DNA of 54,015 nt from CAZGMJ01 sp964526785 (GCA_964526785.1 CAZGMJ010000037.1:1-54015); one strand, 5' to 3'; positions 26,850 to 35,882 are shown, counted from the stretch's first letter. Numbers and translations are program-made. Notes: a model not told the origin generated them from the letters alone.

Positions 26850-28073
26850 ATGTGCATTCGTAGACTTGTCTCGATTATCTTAGTCTCATTGTTCTTCATC
26901 CTGGCACGACCCACATGGGCTCAGGCAACACCGTTCGCGGATGTTCGTAGACAGACTGAGGCTATCACGCGCTTCGACAGTGTGGACGAGTTGAGCCGAG
27001 TATTCCTTAACTCGATTTCTTCGGATGCTGGGATTCTGGAGGGGCGGCACGCGGAAAGCCCAATGCCACAACGATACCTTGACTCGGTAAGTCTTGCAGC
27101 GGTCTCGCTTGGACGAATCGTCTCATCAAAGAAACTCGACGAACAGTCCCGTCTCGTCATCCGTAATATCGCTGAGGATTTCGCTATCAAACGGACGTAT
27201 GCACTGTCGAACCCCAAGAAACCCTACGGGCTTACAGTTCAGTTGCGAGCGCCAAGAACATTCACTTCTCAGGATTCTTTTCAGGTTGTGAAGTTTGGGA
27301 TGCCCGAGAAATGGGTCGATTTTGCGGGCAAAGAAGAATTGCAGTTCGAGGCCGTACCGGGATTGGTCGAGTTTCATCCGGTGGGCCGTACGGACGAGAG
27401 CGTACGGATAGCCTTCGATGGCAGAGACGGCGAGGAAGATCAACCGTTTACCATCGACCTCGAACCGGCGTTCGGTAAGGATGCGGCCGCGTATCAGAAT
27501 CGCGCCGCAGATCTTCTCATCAGGAACGCTGTTGACAGCGTGAGACTCGTTAGCGACATTGAGCCCCACGAATGGCTGATTTTGCTTCGTGGGTACTTGA
27601 AGGAGTTTCGCAGTCTTAACACGAAGAAGACCGTTCCAGACGACTACAAGAGCCTTCTAACGAACTATCAACTCCGGTTCAATGACATAGCAAAGGACGG
27701 TGCCGTTGATGACATGGAACGCGAAGAACTCAGAGAGCTTATGCTGGAGATCGAGAAACTCGCAAGGGCGGCGAACAAACAAGGTGACTGGCCCGCTCGA
27801 ATCACTGTCGTTGTGCTCACAAAAGATAACGCCGGGCAGCCTGTAGACAATCTTGAGGTCTGGTTTGGTGCTCCCGGGTACATTACCGACAAAAGCAAAC
27901 ATAAGCGATTCGAACGGTGGAGTACACCGACGTGGAGAGATCTCATTCCCGTCAGATGGCTGCTCTGGACCCAGAACCCAGAAGACAGCCGTCGCCGCGG
28001 ACCTGTGACGCCTCTTGACCTATCCGACGTTCGCAAGAAAGCCGAGATTGTCGACCTGCAGGCTCCACGCTGA
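26850..28073 (+). CDS. Exported protein of unknown function in the AT-richer stretch
   Basis: 407-aa protein with a clear signal peptide (LVSIILVSLFFILARPTWAQ). Not recognised. Visible: a helical first third, a middle strand-rich part (GLTVQLRAPRTFTSQDSFQVVKFG, then VRIAFDGRDGEEDQPFTIDLEPAFG) and a helical segment (DDMEREELRELMLEIEKLARAANK) before a conserved-looking ARITVVVLTKDNAGQPVDNLEVWFG block, which resembles an outer-surface sandwich domain. Codon use (AGA, TTA, TCA and similar) differs from the GC-rich neighbours, a hint of transfer. The ribosome site is weak (GGGGTATAG). The gene at 28111 follows and probably shares its transcript. Confidence 0.65.
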   Translation: MCIRRLVSIILVSLFFILARPTWAQATPFADVRRQTEAITRFDSVDELSRVFLNSISSDAGILEGRHAESPMPQRYLDSVSLAAVSLGRIVSSKKLDEQSRLVIRNIAEDFAIKRTYALSNPKKPYGLTVQLRAPRTFTSQDSFQVVKFGMPEKWVDFAGKEELQFEAVPGLVEFHPVGRTDESVRIAFDGRDGEEDQPFTIDLEPAFGKDAAAYQNRAADLLIRNAVDSVRLVSDIEPHEWLILLRGYLKEFRSLNTKKTVPDDYKSLLTNYQLRFNDIAKDGAVDDMEREELRELMLEIEKLARAANKQGDWPARITVVVLTKDNAGQPVDNLEVWFGAPGYITDKSKHKRFERWSTPTWRDLIPVRWLLWTQNPEDSRRRGPVTPLDLSDVRKKAEIVDLQAPR

Positions 28074-28110
28074 ACGAGGCCATGAGAGGTGACAATGTTA
28101 GGAGTCACGT

Positions 28111-28698
28111 ATGACCCATTTGAACCGTTCAGAAGATTCTAGATTCCGTACAGCCTTCGGATACCCGTGGCTAGTCACTGGGTGGGGGATGGGAAATGTG
28201 GTAGCGCTTTTTCTTTCAGCTCCGCCTCATGAGGCCTCGTGGGATCGCCTGGCGCAATTCGTAGCGACCGTCATGATCGCACCCATACTGATCTTCTTCT
28301 GCCGATTTCGAAACCGCCGGCACGCTCTCAAGTGGTGCATAGTTGCCGCGATCTTGACTGCTGCGTCTTTGCTCCTTTTTATGAAGTACACAGTTGAGTG
28401 TGGCAAGTGGACGCGCGAGTATCGCGGCAAGCGATTTGTAATTGGAGATGAATATCAGCAACCGGTACTCGAGTATCTCAAGGAGATGGACAAAGAAAGC
28501 GAATCCTCGGTCGATCTGGTGAAGGCCTTTGAGGGCGATCCGGACAAGGTTTGGACACCCGAGTCTCGCGCCAGAATTGCAGTCTGGCTTGGCTGGTTGT
28601 ATCTCGCGTGCGGTCCACTGGTTTGTAGCGCCCTGGTCTGTATCGCTCATGCAATTAGGATAGGCGTTTCTGGCAAACGTAATAGACTCACCGAATAA
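28111..28698 (+). CDS. Four-helix membrane protein of unknown function
   Basis: 195-aa membrane protein. AGGAG stands six bases before the ATG. Predicted helices: about 15-35 (WLVTGWGMGNVVALFL), 48-66 (LAQFVATVMIAPILIFFC), 72-94 (KWCIVAAILTAASLLLFM) and 160-185 (VWLGWLYLACGPLVCSALVCI), with a soluble loop between helices 3 and 4. It starts 37 bp after the upstream unknown gene, and the two probably work together. No family recognised; a transporter or a membrane partner of the exported protein are both possible. Confidence 0.65.
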   Translation: MTHLNRSEDSRFRTAFGYPWLVTGWGMGNVVALFLSAPPHEASWDRLAQFVATVMIAPILIFFCRFRNRRHALKWCIVAAILTAASLLLFMKYTVECGKWTREYRGKRFVIGDEYQQPVLEYLKEMDKESESSVDLVKAFEGDPDKVWTPESRARIAVWLGWLYLACGPLVCSALVCIAHAIRIGVSGKRNRLTE

Positions 28699-29131
28699 GA
28701 CGATAACGCGGGGTAGCCTTGCTCGGCATACAAGGTAGGCTTTCACGCCTGAGAATCATCAGGTTGCGGGCCAGTATGAGCAGACGAGTTTCGCGAGTCA
28801 CTCATGGCGGTTCTCCAGGACTGGTATAGCCATGAGTATTCAATACCCGTGAGCGACGTGCGACAAGGATTTGAAACTTATAGGGTTTTGAAGGTTCGGT
28901 TGAGTCTATTCCAGGGTCCGTATCCGGGGTTCCCGTCGGTTCTGTTCGGGATTGTTGAGGCCCTGGATCGGAGTCCAGGGGGACAGACTCGGGGCCCAGG
29001 GTACTTGGCGAGACAGTGGTAAGGGCATATTCGTGTGGCAGATTCCTCCGTTCGTACGCTCGATCGGAAAGACACGGGGTGGATGTGGCGGCGGATGCAG
29101 AGGTTGCCGTCGGTTCTGTGCGGCCAGACGC
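28699..29131. other. Intergenic stretch with a small hairpin
   Basis: No convincing gene. CCCTGGA (28961-28967) and TCCAGGG (28974-28980) form a 7-bp hairpin with a 6-base loop. The phrase GTCGGTTCTGT occurs twice (near 28935 and 29108). Function unknown. Confidence 0.3.
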
Positions 29132-29860
29132 TTATGGACTGAGGCACAAGTGCTCGACGTTCGGCATCTGGTCCCAGGTTCGACCGTCGAGAATACGTCC
29201 GGCCTTCTTCTTGTTGACTCCTCCCCATTGTTTGAAGAAGAACGGCACGCCCTGGGAAATACACTGCTCGCGTACGTTCCTGGCCCAATCGGGATTCATC
29301 GGGCGGGCGCCGGGGCCGGACTCTCCGCCGACAATCACCCAGTCTATGCCGGCGAGGTCCAACTGCCCGATATCATCGAGCAACGGCTCGAGCGAGAGAA
29401 ACCTGATGCCGGCACTGGTCGATCTGAGATGGTCGATTCTCTCCTTATATTGAGAGCTCTCCACCGTTACGCCGATCCAGACATTGTGCGGCAGGTTCAG
29501 CTCCGGCGCAAGTATCGCCAGACGCTCGGAGCGCTTTGTGAGTACCTGGAACAGGTGATGGTTGGCCAGATGCATGGTGTCGAAGATACTGCGTATGAAA
29601 TCTTCTTCGATCTGCTCGTGAAAGAGGTCGCTCATCGAGTTGACAAAGACGATGCGGGGCTTCTTCCAGCGCAGGGGCAGCTCCACAAGCCGCCGATGGC
29701 ATGTGGGCTCAAAGCCGTTGCGATAGCTCTTCTGGCCCATGGCCTGCAGGCGTCTTGCCATGCGCTCGGCGTAGCAGTTCCTGCAGCCTTCACTTATCTT
29801 GGTGCAGCCGGTGACGGGATTCCATGTGGATTCCGTCCACTCGATCTTGCTCTGGCTCAT
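29132..29860 (-). CDS. DUF5131 (phage Gp37/Gp68-like) protein
   Basis: 242-aa protein of the DUF5131 family, often annotated phage Gp37/Gp68. Diagnostic start: KIEWTESTWNPVTGCTKIS followed by EGCRNCYAERMARRL, where three Cys give a CxxxxxxxCxxC pattern suggesting an Fe-S or metal site as in radical-SAM-like folds. Then FVNSMSDLFHE, QVLTKRSERL, NVWIGVTVESSQYKERIDHL, SLEPLLDDIG, WVIVGGESGPGARPM and FFFKQWGG, all typical of the family. In many genomes such genes sit beside a three-Cys-motif partner (TcmP). Here the ATG overlaps the stop of the upstream fragment by four bases (ATGA). The locus lies in the AT-richer accessory region. Biochemical function of the family is not settled. Confidence 0.88.
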   Translation of the reverse strand: MSQSKIEWTESTWNPVTGCTKISEGCRNCYAERMARRLQAMGQKSYRNGFEPTCHRRLVELPLRWKKPRIVFVNSMSDLFHEQIEEDFIRSIFDTMHLANHHLFQVLTKRSERLAILAPELNLPHNVWIGVTVESSQYKERIDHLRSTSAGIRFLSLEPLLDDIGQLDLAGIDWVIVGGESGPGARPMNPDWARNVREQCISQGVPFFFKQWGGVNKKKAGRILDGRTWDQMPNVEHLCLSP

Positions 29861-30051
29861 GCGTCGTCCTTGTATCGGATCGTAATCCGCGGATCGTCAT
29901 TGTTGTAGTGTTTCCACGTAAGATAGAATGCGCCTTTGCGAGCAGGAGCATTCTCATCAACATCCATAACTTGGATTCTATCAGTCTTCTGCAGTTTACG
30001 CAGTATTTCTCCGGCGTGCTTTGGCAGAGATCCGCTCTCCAAGCAGAATCG
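29857..30051 (-). pseudogene. C-terminal fragment of a coupled upstream gene, possibly a TcmP-type partner
   Basis: Open frame from a stop at 30052-30054 down to TGA 29857-29859, about 64 residues, with only a TTG (30042) as possible start and no ribosome site. The sequence has a winged-helix look: ILRKLQKTDRIQVMDVD then KGAFYLTWKHYNNDDPRITIRYKDD. It ends in a four-base ATGA overlap with the DUF5131 start, so it was once a translationally coupled gene. Its size and lack of a start argue for a truncated remnant. Because DUF5131 genes frequently pair with TcmP genes, this is a candidate TcmP C-terminus; that identity is inference. Confidence 0.4.
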
Positions 30052-30082
30052 TTATCCTCTCACTGTCGGCGGCTGCTTGTGG

Positions 30083-30111
30083 TTGCGGATTGTGCGGGCG
30101 GGTCGTACAAT
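30083..30111 (+). promoter_or_regulatory. Possible promoter of the hydrolase/deacetylase pair
   Basis: TTGCGG (30083-30088), 17 bases, TACAAT (30106-30111), about 45 bases before the cluster of ATGs at 30156-30164. It lies just past the truncated end of the DUF5131 partner. Confidence 0.4.
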
Positions 30112-30155
30112 CGTTTTGCCAATCGAAACCGCAGTTCAGCCGCAGTGAAAGGGGC

Positions 30156-32180
30156 ATGATGATGTCACGATATATGTGTACTTTGGCTCTCGCAGCGAGT
30201 TTTCTGTTCGCATCGCCCGGTCCGGGGCAGGAATACGGCTCGCCCGACCGGGATCAACCCGGCGATGAGATGATTCAGCAATATCTGAGCCGGCAGGCCG
30301 GGAAACTGCACGCGCGGTTCATGGCGGGTATCGAATCGCTGGAGGATTGGAAGCAGCGGCGCGAGCGATACAAGCGGGAGTACTTCCACATGCTGGGCCT
30401 GTGGCCCATGCCCGAGAAGACCGCCGTGGAGGCTACGGTAACGGGGACGCTGGAGGGGGACGGTTACGCGGTGGATATGCTGCACTATCAGAGTATGCCG
30501 CGGCTGTACGTGACGGGCAATCTGTATCGGCCGAAGAAGGTACGGCCGGGCGAGCGTCTGCCTGCGGTGCTGTACGTGTGCGGACATTCGTATCGGGGCC
30601 GCAACGGCAACAAGACCGCGTATCAGTCGCACGGGATATGGTTCGCGCGGCACGGGTATATCTGTCTGGTGCTGGACAGCCTCCAACTCGGCGAGATCGG
30701 AGCGATTCATCACGGGACGTACCGCGAGGGGCGGTGGTGGTGGCATTCGCGGGGCTATACGCCTGCGGGCGTCGAGTGTCTAAACGGGATGCGCGGCATC
30801 GATTATCTGATATCCCGGGAGGATGTGGATGCGGAGCGTATTGCGGTCACGGGTATCAGCGGGGGCGGAGCGGCGACGTTCTGGATCGCGGCGGCGGACG
30901 AGCGGGCCCGGGTCGCGGTGCCGGTCAGCGGGATGGCGGATCTGCCGTCGTATGTCTCCAATCGTGTGATCAACGGGCATTGCGACTGCATGTTTCTGTA
31001 CAACACGTTTCAATGGCCGTGGACGCGGATTGCGGGGCTGATTGCGCCGCGGGCGATGCTGTTCGTCAACAGCGATGCGGACCGCATCTTTCCGATGGAC
31101 GCGAACCGGCGGGTGATCAACCGGCTCGAACGGCTGTACAGTCTCTACGGCGCGGGCGATTTTGTGGACAGCCTGGTGAGCATCGGGGGCCATGCGTATC
31201 GCGAGGATATCCGCAAAGGGGCGTACCGGTTTATCAATATGCATCTGAAGAATGACGCCGGCGTTGTGCTCGACAGCGAGGCGGACCTGGTGAGCGGTTC
31301 GGGGAACGACCGCGTGTATCCGATTCCGATTGAGAAGCTGCGGGTGTTTCCGGAGGATTCGGATATTCCGGGCGACGAGCTGAATACGACTATCGACCGG
31401 CATTTCGTGCCGATGGCGCAGGTCGCTTTGCCGGGGCGGGGGCGGTTCGAAAGCTGGAAGTCGGGACTTGTCGAGCAGCTGCGGCGCGTTTCGTTCAGGA
31501 GCTTGCCCGAGCGGATCGAACCGGCCCGGCTGCTGCAAGAGCGGGAAGGCCGCGCCGAATGGCTTGAGACCGAGAGCGGCATACGGGTTCAACTCCGATT
31601 GGCCGGGGAGTCCGGGGCTGATGTCGACGCCGAGCGTTTGCTGCTGGTTGTGCAGGACGGTGAATCGGCAGATGGGGCCTCCGACGTGGTGGATCGGGTC
31701 AGCAGACCGGGCGACGTTGTTTATACGTGCGCGCCGCGAGGCGTGGGGCCGACGAGATGGACGCAGAAGAATCCGCCGAACTATGTCCAGCGGTCGCACG
31801 TGCTGCTCGGACAGACGGCGGACACCGGGCGCGTTCTGGATATTATTGCCGCGGCGAAGTATCTGCGGCGGAAGAATGAATCGGCCGCACCCGTGTACCT
31901 GGCGGGGGAAGGGGCCGCGGGCGTTCTGGCGGCGTATGCGGCTTTGTGGGAGGAGGAGATTGCCGGTGTCATTGCAGTTGACCCGCCGATGTCGCATATG
32001 GAGGACTCGGCGCCGCAGTTTCTCAATGTGCTGCGCGTTTGCGATGTGCCGGAGGTGTTCGGGATGGCGGCGCCGCGCCCGGTGACGATAGTGGGGGGCG
32101 ATGCTGCTGCTGTAGGCCGGGCCGCGCGGATATACGAGGCGGCGGGCGCGTCAGGGCAGTTCACGCATGAATCACAATGA
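30156..32180 (+). CDS. Exported alpha/beta hydrolase, acetyl-xylan-esterase-like
   Basis: About 674-aa secreted hydrolase. Three consecutive ATGs (30156, 30159, 30162) follow AAAGGGG; the exact one is uncertain. Signal peptide: LALAASFLFASPGPG. First half: an alpha/beta hydrolase of the acetyl-xylan esterase/prolyl-oligopeptidase kind, with strand PAVLYVCGHSYRG, nucleophile Ser in VTGISGGGAATFW, acid Asp in FVNSDADRIFP, and His in SIGGHAYREDIRK. The second half looks like a degenerate repeat of the same fold (VYLAGEGAAGVLAAYAALW) without an evident full triad. Such proteins in planctomycetes probably remove acyl groups from polysaccharides or glucuronoyl esters. The ChbG-type deacetylase follows 93 bp later. 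An upstream frame to 30021 has no ribosome site. Confidence 0.82.
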   Translation: MMMSRYMCTLALAASFLFASPGPGQEYGSPDRDQPGDEMIQQYLSRQAGKLHARFMAGIESLEDWKQRRERYKREYFHMLGLWPMPEKTAVEATVTGTLEGDGYAVDMLHYQSMPRLYVTGNLYRPKKVRPGERLPAVLYVCGHSYRGRNGNKTAYQSHGIWFARHGYICLVLDSLQLGEIGAIHHGTYREGRWWWHSRGYTPAGVECLNGMRGIDYLISREDVDAERIAVTGISGGGAATFWIAAADERARVAVPVSGMADLPSYVSNRVINGHCDCMFLYNTFQWPWTRIAGLIAPRAMLFVNSDADRIFPMDANRRVINRLERLYSLYGAGDFVDSLVSIGGHAYREDIRKGAYRFINMHLKNDAGVVLDSEADLVSGSGNDRVYPIPIEKLRVFPEDSDIPGDELNTTIDRHFVPMAQVALPGRGRFESWKSGLVEQLRRVSFRSLPERIEPARLLQEREGRAEWLETESGIRVQLRLAGESGADVDAERLLLVVQDGESADGASDVVDRVSRPGDVVYTCAPRGVGPTRWTQKNPPNYVQRSHVLLGQTADTGRVLDIIAAAKYLRRKNESAAPVYLAGEGAAGVLAAYAALWEEEIAGVIAVDPPMSHMEDSAPQFLNVLRVCDVPEVFGMAAPRPVTIVGGDAAAVGRAARIYEAAGASGQFTHESQ

Positions 32181-32273
32181 CGCGGCTGTTGCCGGCCGGT
32201 GATGGTCGCCGGATGAGCCGGGACCGAGTTTGTCACGGGGCATGATATGGTGACGTCTTTTGCAGGAGACAGA

Positions 32274-33245
32274 ATGATGAAGTGCGTGCGCAGGAGTGTA
32301 TTCGCGGTATTGCTGGTGCTTGTCGGCGTTCTTTCGAACGTTGTGCGCGGAGGGGAGTTGACATACGCCGAGCGGCTCGGCTGGCCGGCGGGCACGAAAG
32401 CGGTGATCTTCCACGTCGATGACGCCGGGATGTCACACGATTCGAACATGGGAGCGATCAAGGCGCTCGAGCAGGGCGTTGCGACGTCGGTAAGCATCAT
32501 GATGCCGTGCCCGTGGGTGCCCGAGTTCGCGGCCTACGTCAAGGAGCATCCCGACGTGGACGCGGGACTGCATCTGACGCATACGTCGGAGTGGAAGCAT
32601 TACCGATGGGGTCCGGTGGCGGGCGGATCGGCGGTGCCGGGTCTGGCGGACGAGCATGGTTATCTGTGGCGCAGCGTCCGGCAGGTCGGCGCGCACGCGA
32701 CGGCCGATGAGGTGGAAACGGAGATACGGGCGCAGATCGACAAGGCGCTGGCGATGGGTATCCGGCCGACGCATCTGGACAGCCATATGGGGACGTGCTT
32801 TCAGCCGGCCTTTATCGAGCGGTATGTCAAGGTCGGGATGGAAAAGCAGATTCCGGTGCTGTTTATGGGCGGGCACATGCAGCATATCGGGGCCGAGGCG
32901 GGGGCGATGAAGGAGATGGTGCGGGCGGTGGCCGAGACGTTGTGGGCCGCGGGTCTGCCGGTGATCGACGATCTGGTCACTTCGCCCACGCGGGGGCCGG
33001 CGTATGAAAAACGCAGGGCCGAGCTGATCGAACTGCTCGACACCATGCAGCCCGGCATCACGGAGATTATCGTGCACTGCACGGACCCATCGGAAAATTT
33101 CTCGCATATCTCAGGTTCCGGCAAGACGCGCAAGGCGGAGATGAACCTCATGACGGACCCCCGGGTCAAATCGTTCATCGAAAAGGAGGGCATCGTCTTG
33201 ACCACCTGGCGGGAGCTGAAGCAGCGGCGCGACGCGGTGAAGTAG
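32274..33245 (+). CDS. ChbG/YdjC-family carbohydrate deacetylase, exported
   Basis: 323-aa ChbG/HpnK (YdjC-like) deacetylase with a signal peptide (VFAVLLVLVGVLSNVVRGG). Metal-site motifs are in order: HVDDAGMSHDSNMG (Asp pair), DAGLHLTHTSEW (His) and PTHLDSHMGT (His), then IVHCTDPSE near the C-terminus. AGGAG lies five bases before the ATG at 32274 (a second ATG is at 32277). Family members deacetylate N-acetylated sugars such as chito-oligosaccharides; an exported version next to an esterase suggests debranching of acetylated polymers. Co-transcription with the hydrolase is likely. Confidence 0.87.
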   Translation: MMKCVRRSVFAVLLVLVGVLSNVVRGGELTYAERLGWPAGTKAVIFHVDDAGMSHDSNMGAIKALEQGVATSVSIMMPCPWVPEFAAYVKEHPDVDAGLHLTHTSEWKHYRWGPVAGGSAVPGLADEHGYLWRSVRQVGAHATADEVETEIRAQIDKALAMGIRPTHLDSHMGTCFQPAFIERYVKVGMEKQIPVLFMGGHMQHIGAEAGAMKEMVRAVAETLWAAGLPVIDDLVTSPTRGPAYEKRRAELIELLDTMQPGITEIIVHCTDPSENFSHISGSGKTRKAEMNLMTDPRVKSFIEKEGIVLTTWRELKQRRDAVK

Positions 33246-33544
33246 GGGGCTTCTTGCGATTACGCTGTGGGTTTCGCGTACTTATAGGACCGGCACGGTT
33301 GCGCGTCGATTGGCGGCGCCGGGGCGGTTGCTTCACGCAAGAGATGTTTGTCATGTGCCCGGCGGGGCTGCGTTTGCATGGCGGGAGGTGACGGATGGAA
33401 ATCGGGTGGCAAATCGATTGGAACATCTGTACATTGGATGGTCATTTGTGTAGTCTGTAGCGTTTTGTGGCGGCGGGCGGCCGCTGATACGGCTGCCTGG
33501 TGCGACGATGATGTTGGTGTGCATAGATCGAGGTTGATACGACG

Positions 33545-35773
33545 TTGAACAGGAGATTCGGCGAGCTGGTTCTCGGGCTGATCGTTGCGGCGACCCTGCT
33601 TCTGCCCGGCTATCCGACTGTCGGCAGGGCGGCGGACGTCAAGGGCGACAAGATCACGCTGCGCATCGCGACCGGCAGCCAGACGGGCGTTTATTACCCG
33701 ATGGGCCACGGCATCAAGCGGCTGATCGAGAGCACCTATCCCGACGCACTGGAAGTGGAGGTTCTCTCGACGAGCGGCACTCTGGAGAACCTGCAGTTGC
33801 TTGACAACGAGCAGGTGGATTTGGCGCTGGTTCAGAACGACACGGCGTATTATTTCAGCACGGGCCGGGCGATGTATACGTTGCCTTCCAGCAAGGCCCA
33901 GGCGATTGCGTCGCTGTATACCGAGCTGATCCAGATCGTTGCGACGAAGAAAAGCGAGATTTACCACCTCAACCAGTTGAAGGGCCGGCGGATACGTACC
34001 GGCTCGCCTCCGGCGAACATTCCGAACAGCGCCACGCTGATTTTTGCACTGGCCGGCTGGGAGGCGTCGGATTTGACCGACGTGCGATGCAAGTTCTCCG
34101 AGGCCCGGCAGATGCTGCTGGACAATTCTCTGGATGCGGCGGTCGTTACCGCCGGCGTGCCGACGCCGCTGCTGACCGATTCGGTCGAGGGTATATCGCT
34201 GCAGGACTACGTGAACCTGATTCCCATCGGCGAGAGCCTGGCCAACCGGCTTATGCGCAAGTTCCCGTATTTCGTGTACACCGAAATACCCGCCGACACG
34301 TATCGCACACAACACGAGCCGGTCAAGACGGTCGGCGTGCGTGCAATTCTCGTGGCCCGTAAGAACTTCGAGGAAACGAAGATCCGCGGCCGGGAGTTGC
34401 CGCCGAACTTCATCAAGACGCTGACTCGGTCCATCTATGAGAAGGCCGACGTTATTCGCGAGCAGCACGGCGTCGAAGGGGCGGACCTGACTAAGTATCG
34501 TCTGCCTCTGGACGAAGCGCTGTACGGGATACTCGATCATAAGATGCGCCCGATCATTCCGATTCACCCGGGGGCCCGGGCGTTTTATGCGGAGAAGGGG
34601 CTGCTGAAGAAGACCTTCATGGATTATCTGCCCGCGATTCTCTGGAGCGTTGCGTTTCTGATTCTGCTGGGCTACGTCATCAAGTACCGCTCGGCCATTC
34701 GGCGGTTCACGCAGAGGCATATGCACGTACGGCTGATTATCGTTTTCGTGTGTCTGTACGTGCTCGGGGCGATGGCCATGTACTTCTTCGAGCGCTACAA
34801 CAACCGCTCGTTCGAGAGCATCGGCGAGGCCTTCTGGTCGATCACCATCTACGTGCTCAGCGGCTTCGAGGACCGTTACCCCGTCACGCTGGCCGGGCGC
34901 GTGACGTCGGTTTTGATATTGATTCTGACCGTATTCTTCTTCGGTGCGGTGGCCGGTCGTTTTGCGGCCGCCTTTTTGAGAAGCGAGGAGATAAAGATGC
35001 CCAAGGACTTGCACGATCATATCGTCATCTGCAACTGGAACGAACGCGGAAAGCGGGTTATTTCCGAGTTGCACCATCCGGAAGGAAAACCGAACGCCGA
35101 CATTGTCATCATCGACAACAAGCAGCTCCAGGAAAAAGAGCTGTCGCGGATGCCGGCGTACAACAAGATCTACTGCATACACGAGGACCCGATCCGCCAC
35201 GGCACGCTCAAGCGGGCGAAGGTGAGCCTGTCCGATACGGTCATCGTTCTGGCGGACGGCCAGAGCCCCGACCCGGACGCGAAATCCGCGATGATTATCC
35301 TGGCCCTGCTCGGCGAGTGCAGGCGACGACAGCCGCATATTATCTCGGAAGTCGTGAACGTGGACAACAGCCAGCATCTGATCGACGCGGGCGCCAACGA
35401 GACGATCTGCACATCGGAGATCGGCGTCGGTATTCTGGCGCACTGCGCGTTGAACAAGCAGCTTTCAGTCGTCTACAAGGACCTGCTGACGTACACGTTC
35501 GAGGGCAACGAGATATACATCGTGACCAAAGATCGCTACCCCGAAGAGTTCATCGGCAAGTCTTTCGCCGAGTGTGCGCAGATGCTTTATGAGAAGCGCG
35601 ACAAGAAGAATCCCGTCGTGCTGCTGGGCATACGGCGGGGGGACAAGGTCATTATGAATCCGCGGGAGCACGCCGGCGGTTTCGGCGCCGAAGAGTGCAT
35701 CGTGGCGCAAGACGATGCGCTGATCGCGATGGCGTTCTCGGCGCCCGATCTCCGGGCGGGGTTTGCCTCGTGA
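33545..35773 (+). CDS. TAXI-type solute-binding domain fused to a pore-loop channel and RCK module
   Basis: 742-aa single-chain fusion. Residues 1-30: signal peptide. 36-350: TAXI (TRAP-associated extracytoplasmic immunogenic, NMT1-like) solute-binding domain, starting LRIATGSQTGVYYPMGHGIK and containing DLALVQNDTAYYFSTG, KGRRIRTGSPPANIPNSA and LLDNSLDAAVVTAGVPTP. 362-380: TM helix leading inside. 396-414: TM1. 427-446: pore loop AFWSITIYVLSGFEDRYPVT. 449-472: TM2. 490-610: Rossmann RCK/TrkA-N domain (HIVICNWNERGKRVI), then a TrkA-C-like domain to about 735. Topology is consistent: ligand domain outside, RCK inside. The architecture matches a ligand-gated channel analogous to bacterial GluR0, with a different binding family. 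Start is TTG (33545) with GAGG upstream; no ATG/GTG exists in frame before it. Confidence 0.85.
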   Translation: MNRRFGELVLGLIVAATLLLPGYPTVGRAADVKGDKITLRIATGSQTGVYYPMGHGIKRLIESTYPDALEVEVLSTSGTLENLQLLDNEQVDLALVQNDTAYYFSTGRAMYTLPSSKAQAIASLYTELIQIVATKKSEIYHLNQLKGRRIRTGSPPANIPNSATLIFALAGWEASDLTDVRCKFSEARQMLLDNSLDAAVVTAGVPTPLLTDSVEGISLQDYVNLIPIGESLANRLMRKFPYFVYTEIPADTYRTQHEPVKTVGVRAILVARKNFEETKIRGRELPPNFIKTLTRSIYEKADVIREQHGVEGADLTKYRLPLDEALYGILDHKMRPIIPIHPGARAFYAEKGLLKKTFMDYLPAILWSVAFLILLGYVIKYRSAIRRFTQRHMHVRLIIVFVCLYVLGAMAMYFFERYNNRSFESIGEAFWSITIYVLSGFEDRYPVTLAGRVTSVLILILTVFFFGAVAGRFAAAFLRSEEIKMPKDLHDHIVICNWNERGKRVISELHHPEGKPNADIVIIDNKQLQEKELSRMPAYNKIYCIHEDPIRHGTLKRAKVSLSDTVIVLADGQSPDPDAKSAMIILALLGECRRRQPHIISEVVNVDNSQHLIDAGANETICTSEIGVGILAHCALNKQLSVVYKDLLTYTFEGNEIYIVTKDRYPEEFIGKSFAECAQMLYEKRDKKNPVVLLGIRRGDKVIMNPREHAGGFGAEECIVAQDDALIAMAFSAPDLRAGFAS

Positions 35774-35882
35774 CATGCAACTCGCGTTAGCAGCGATTGC
35801 GACGCCTTTCATTGTCACGGGCGGTGCCGCGGCCCGCGGATGAGTCGGATGGCTCGCTCACAAACGCAAACGCCGGTCCGGT

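Noticed and set aside
28804..29022. 72-codon plus-strand frame between the membrane protein and DUF5131 genes
   Set aside because: No ribosome site and no recognisable sequence.
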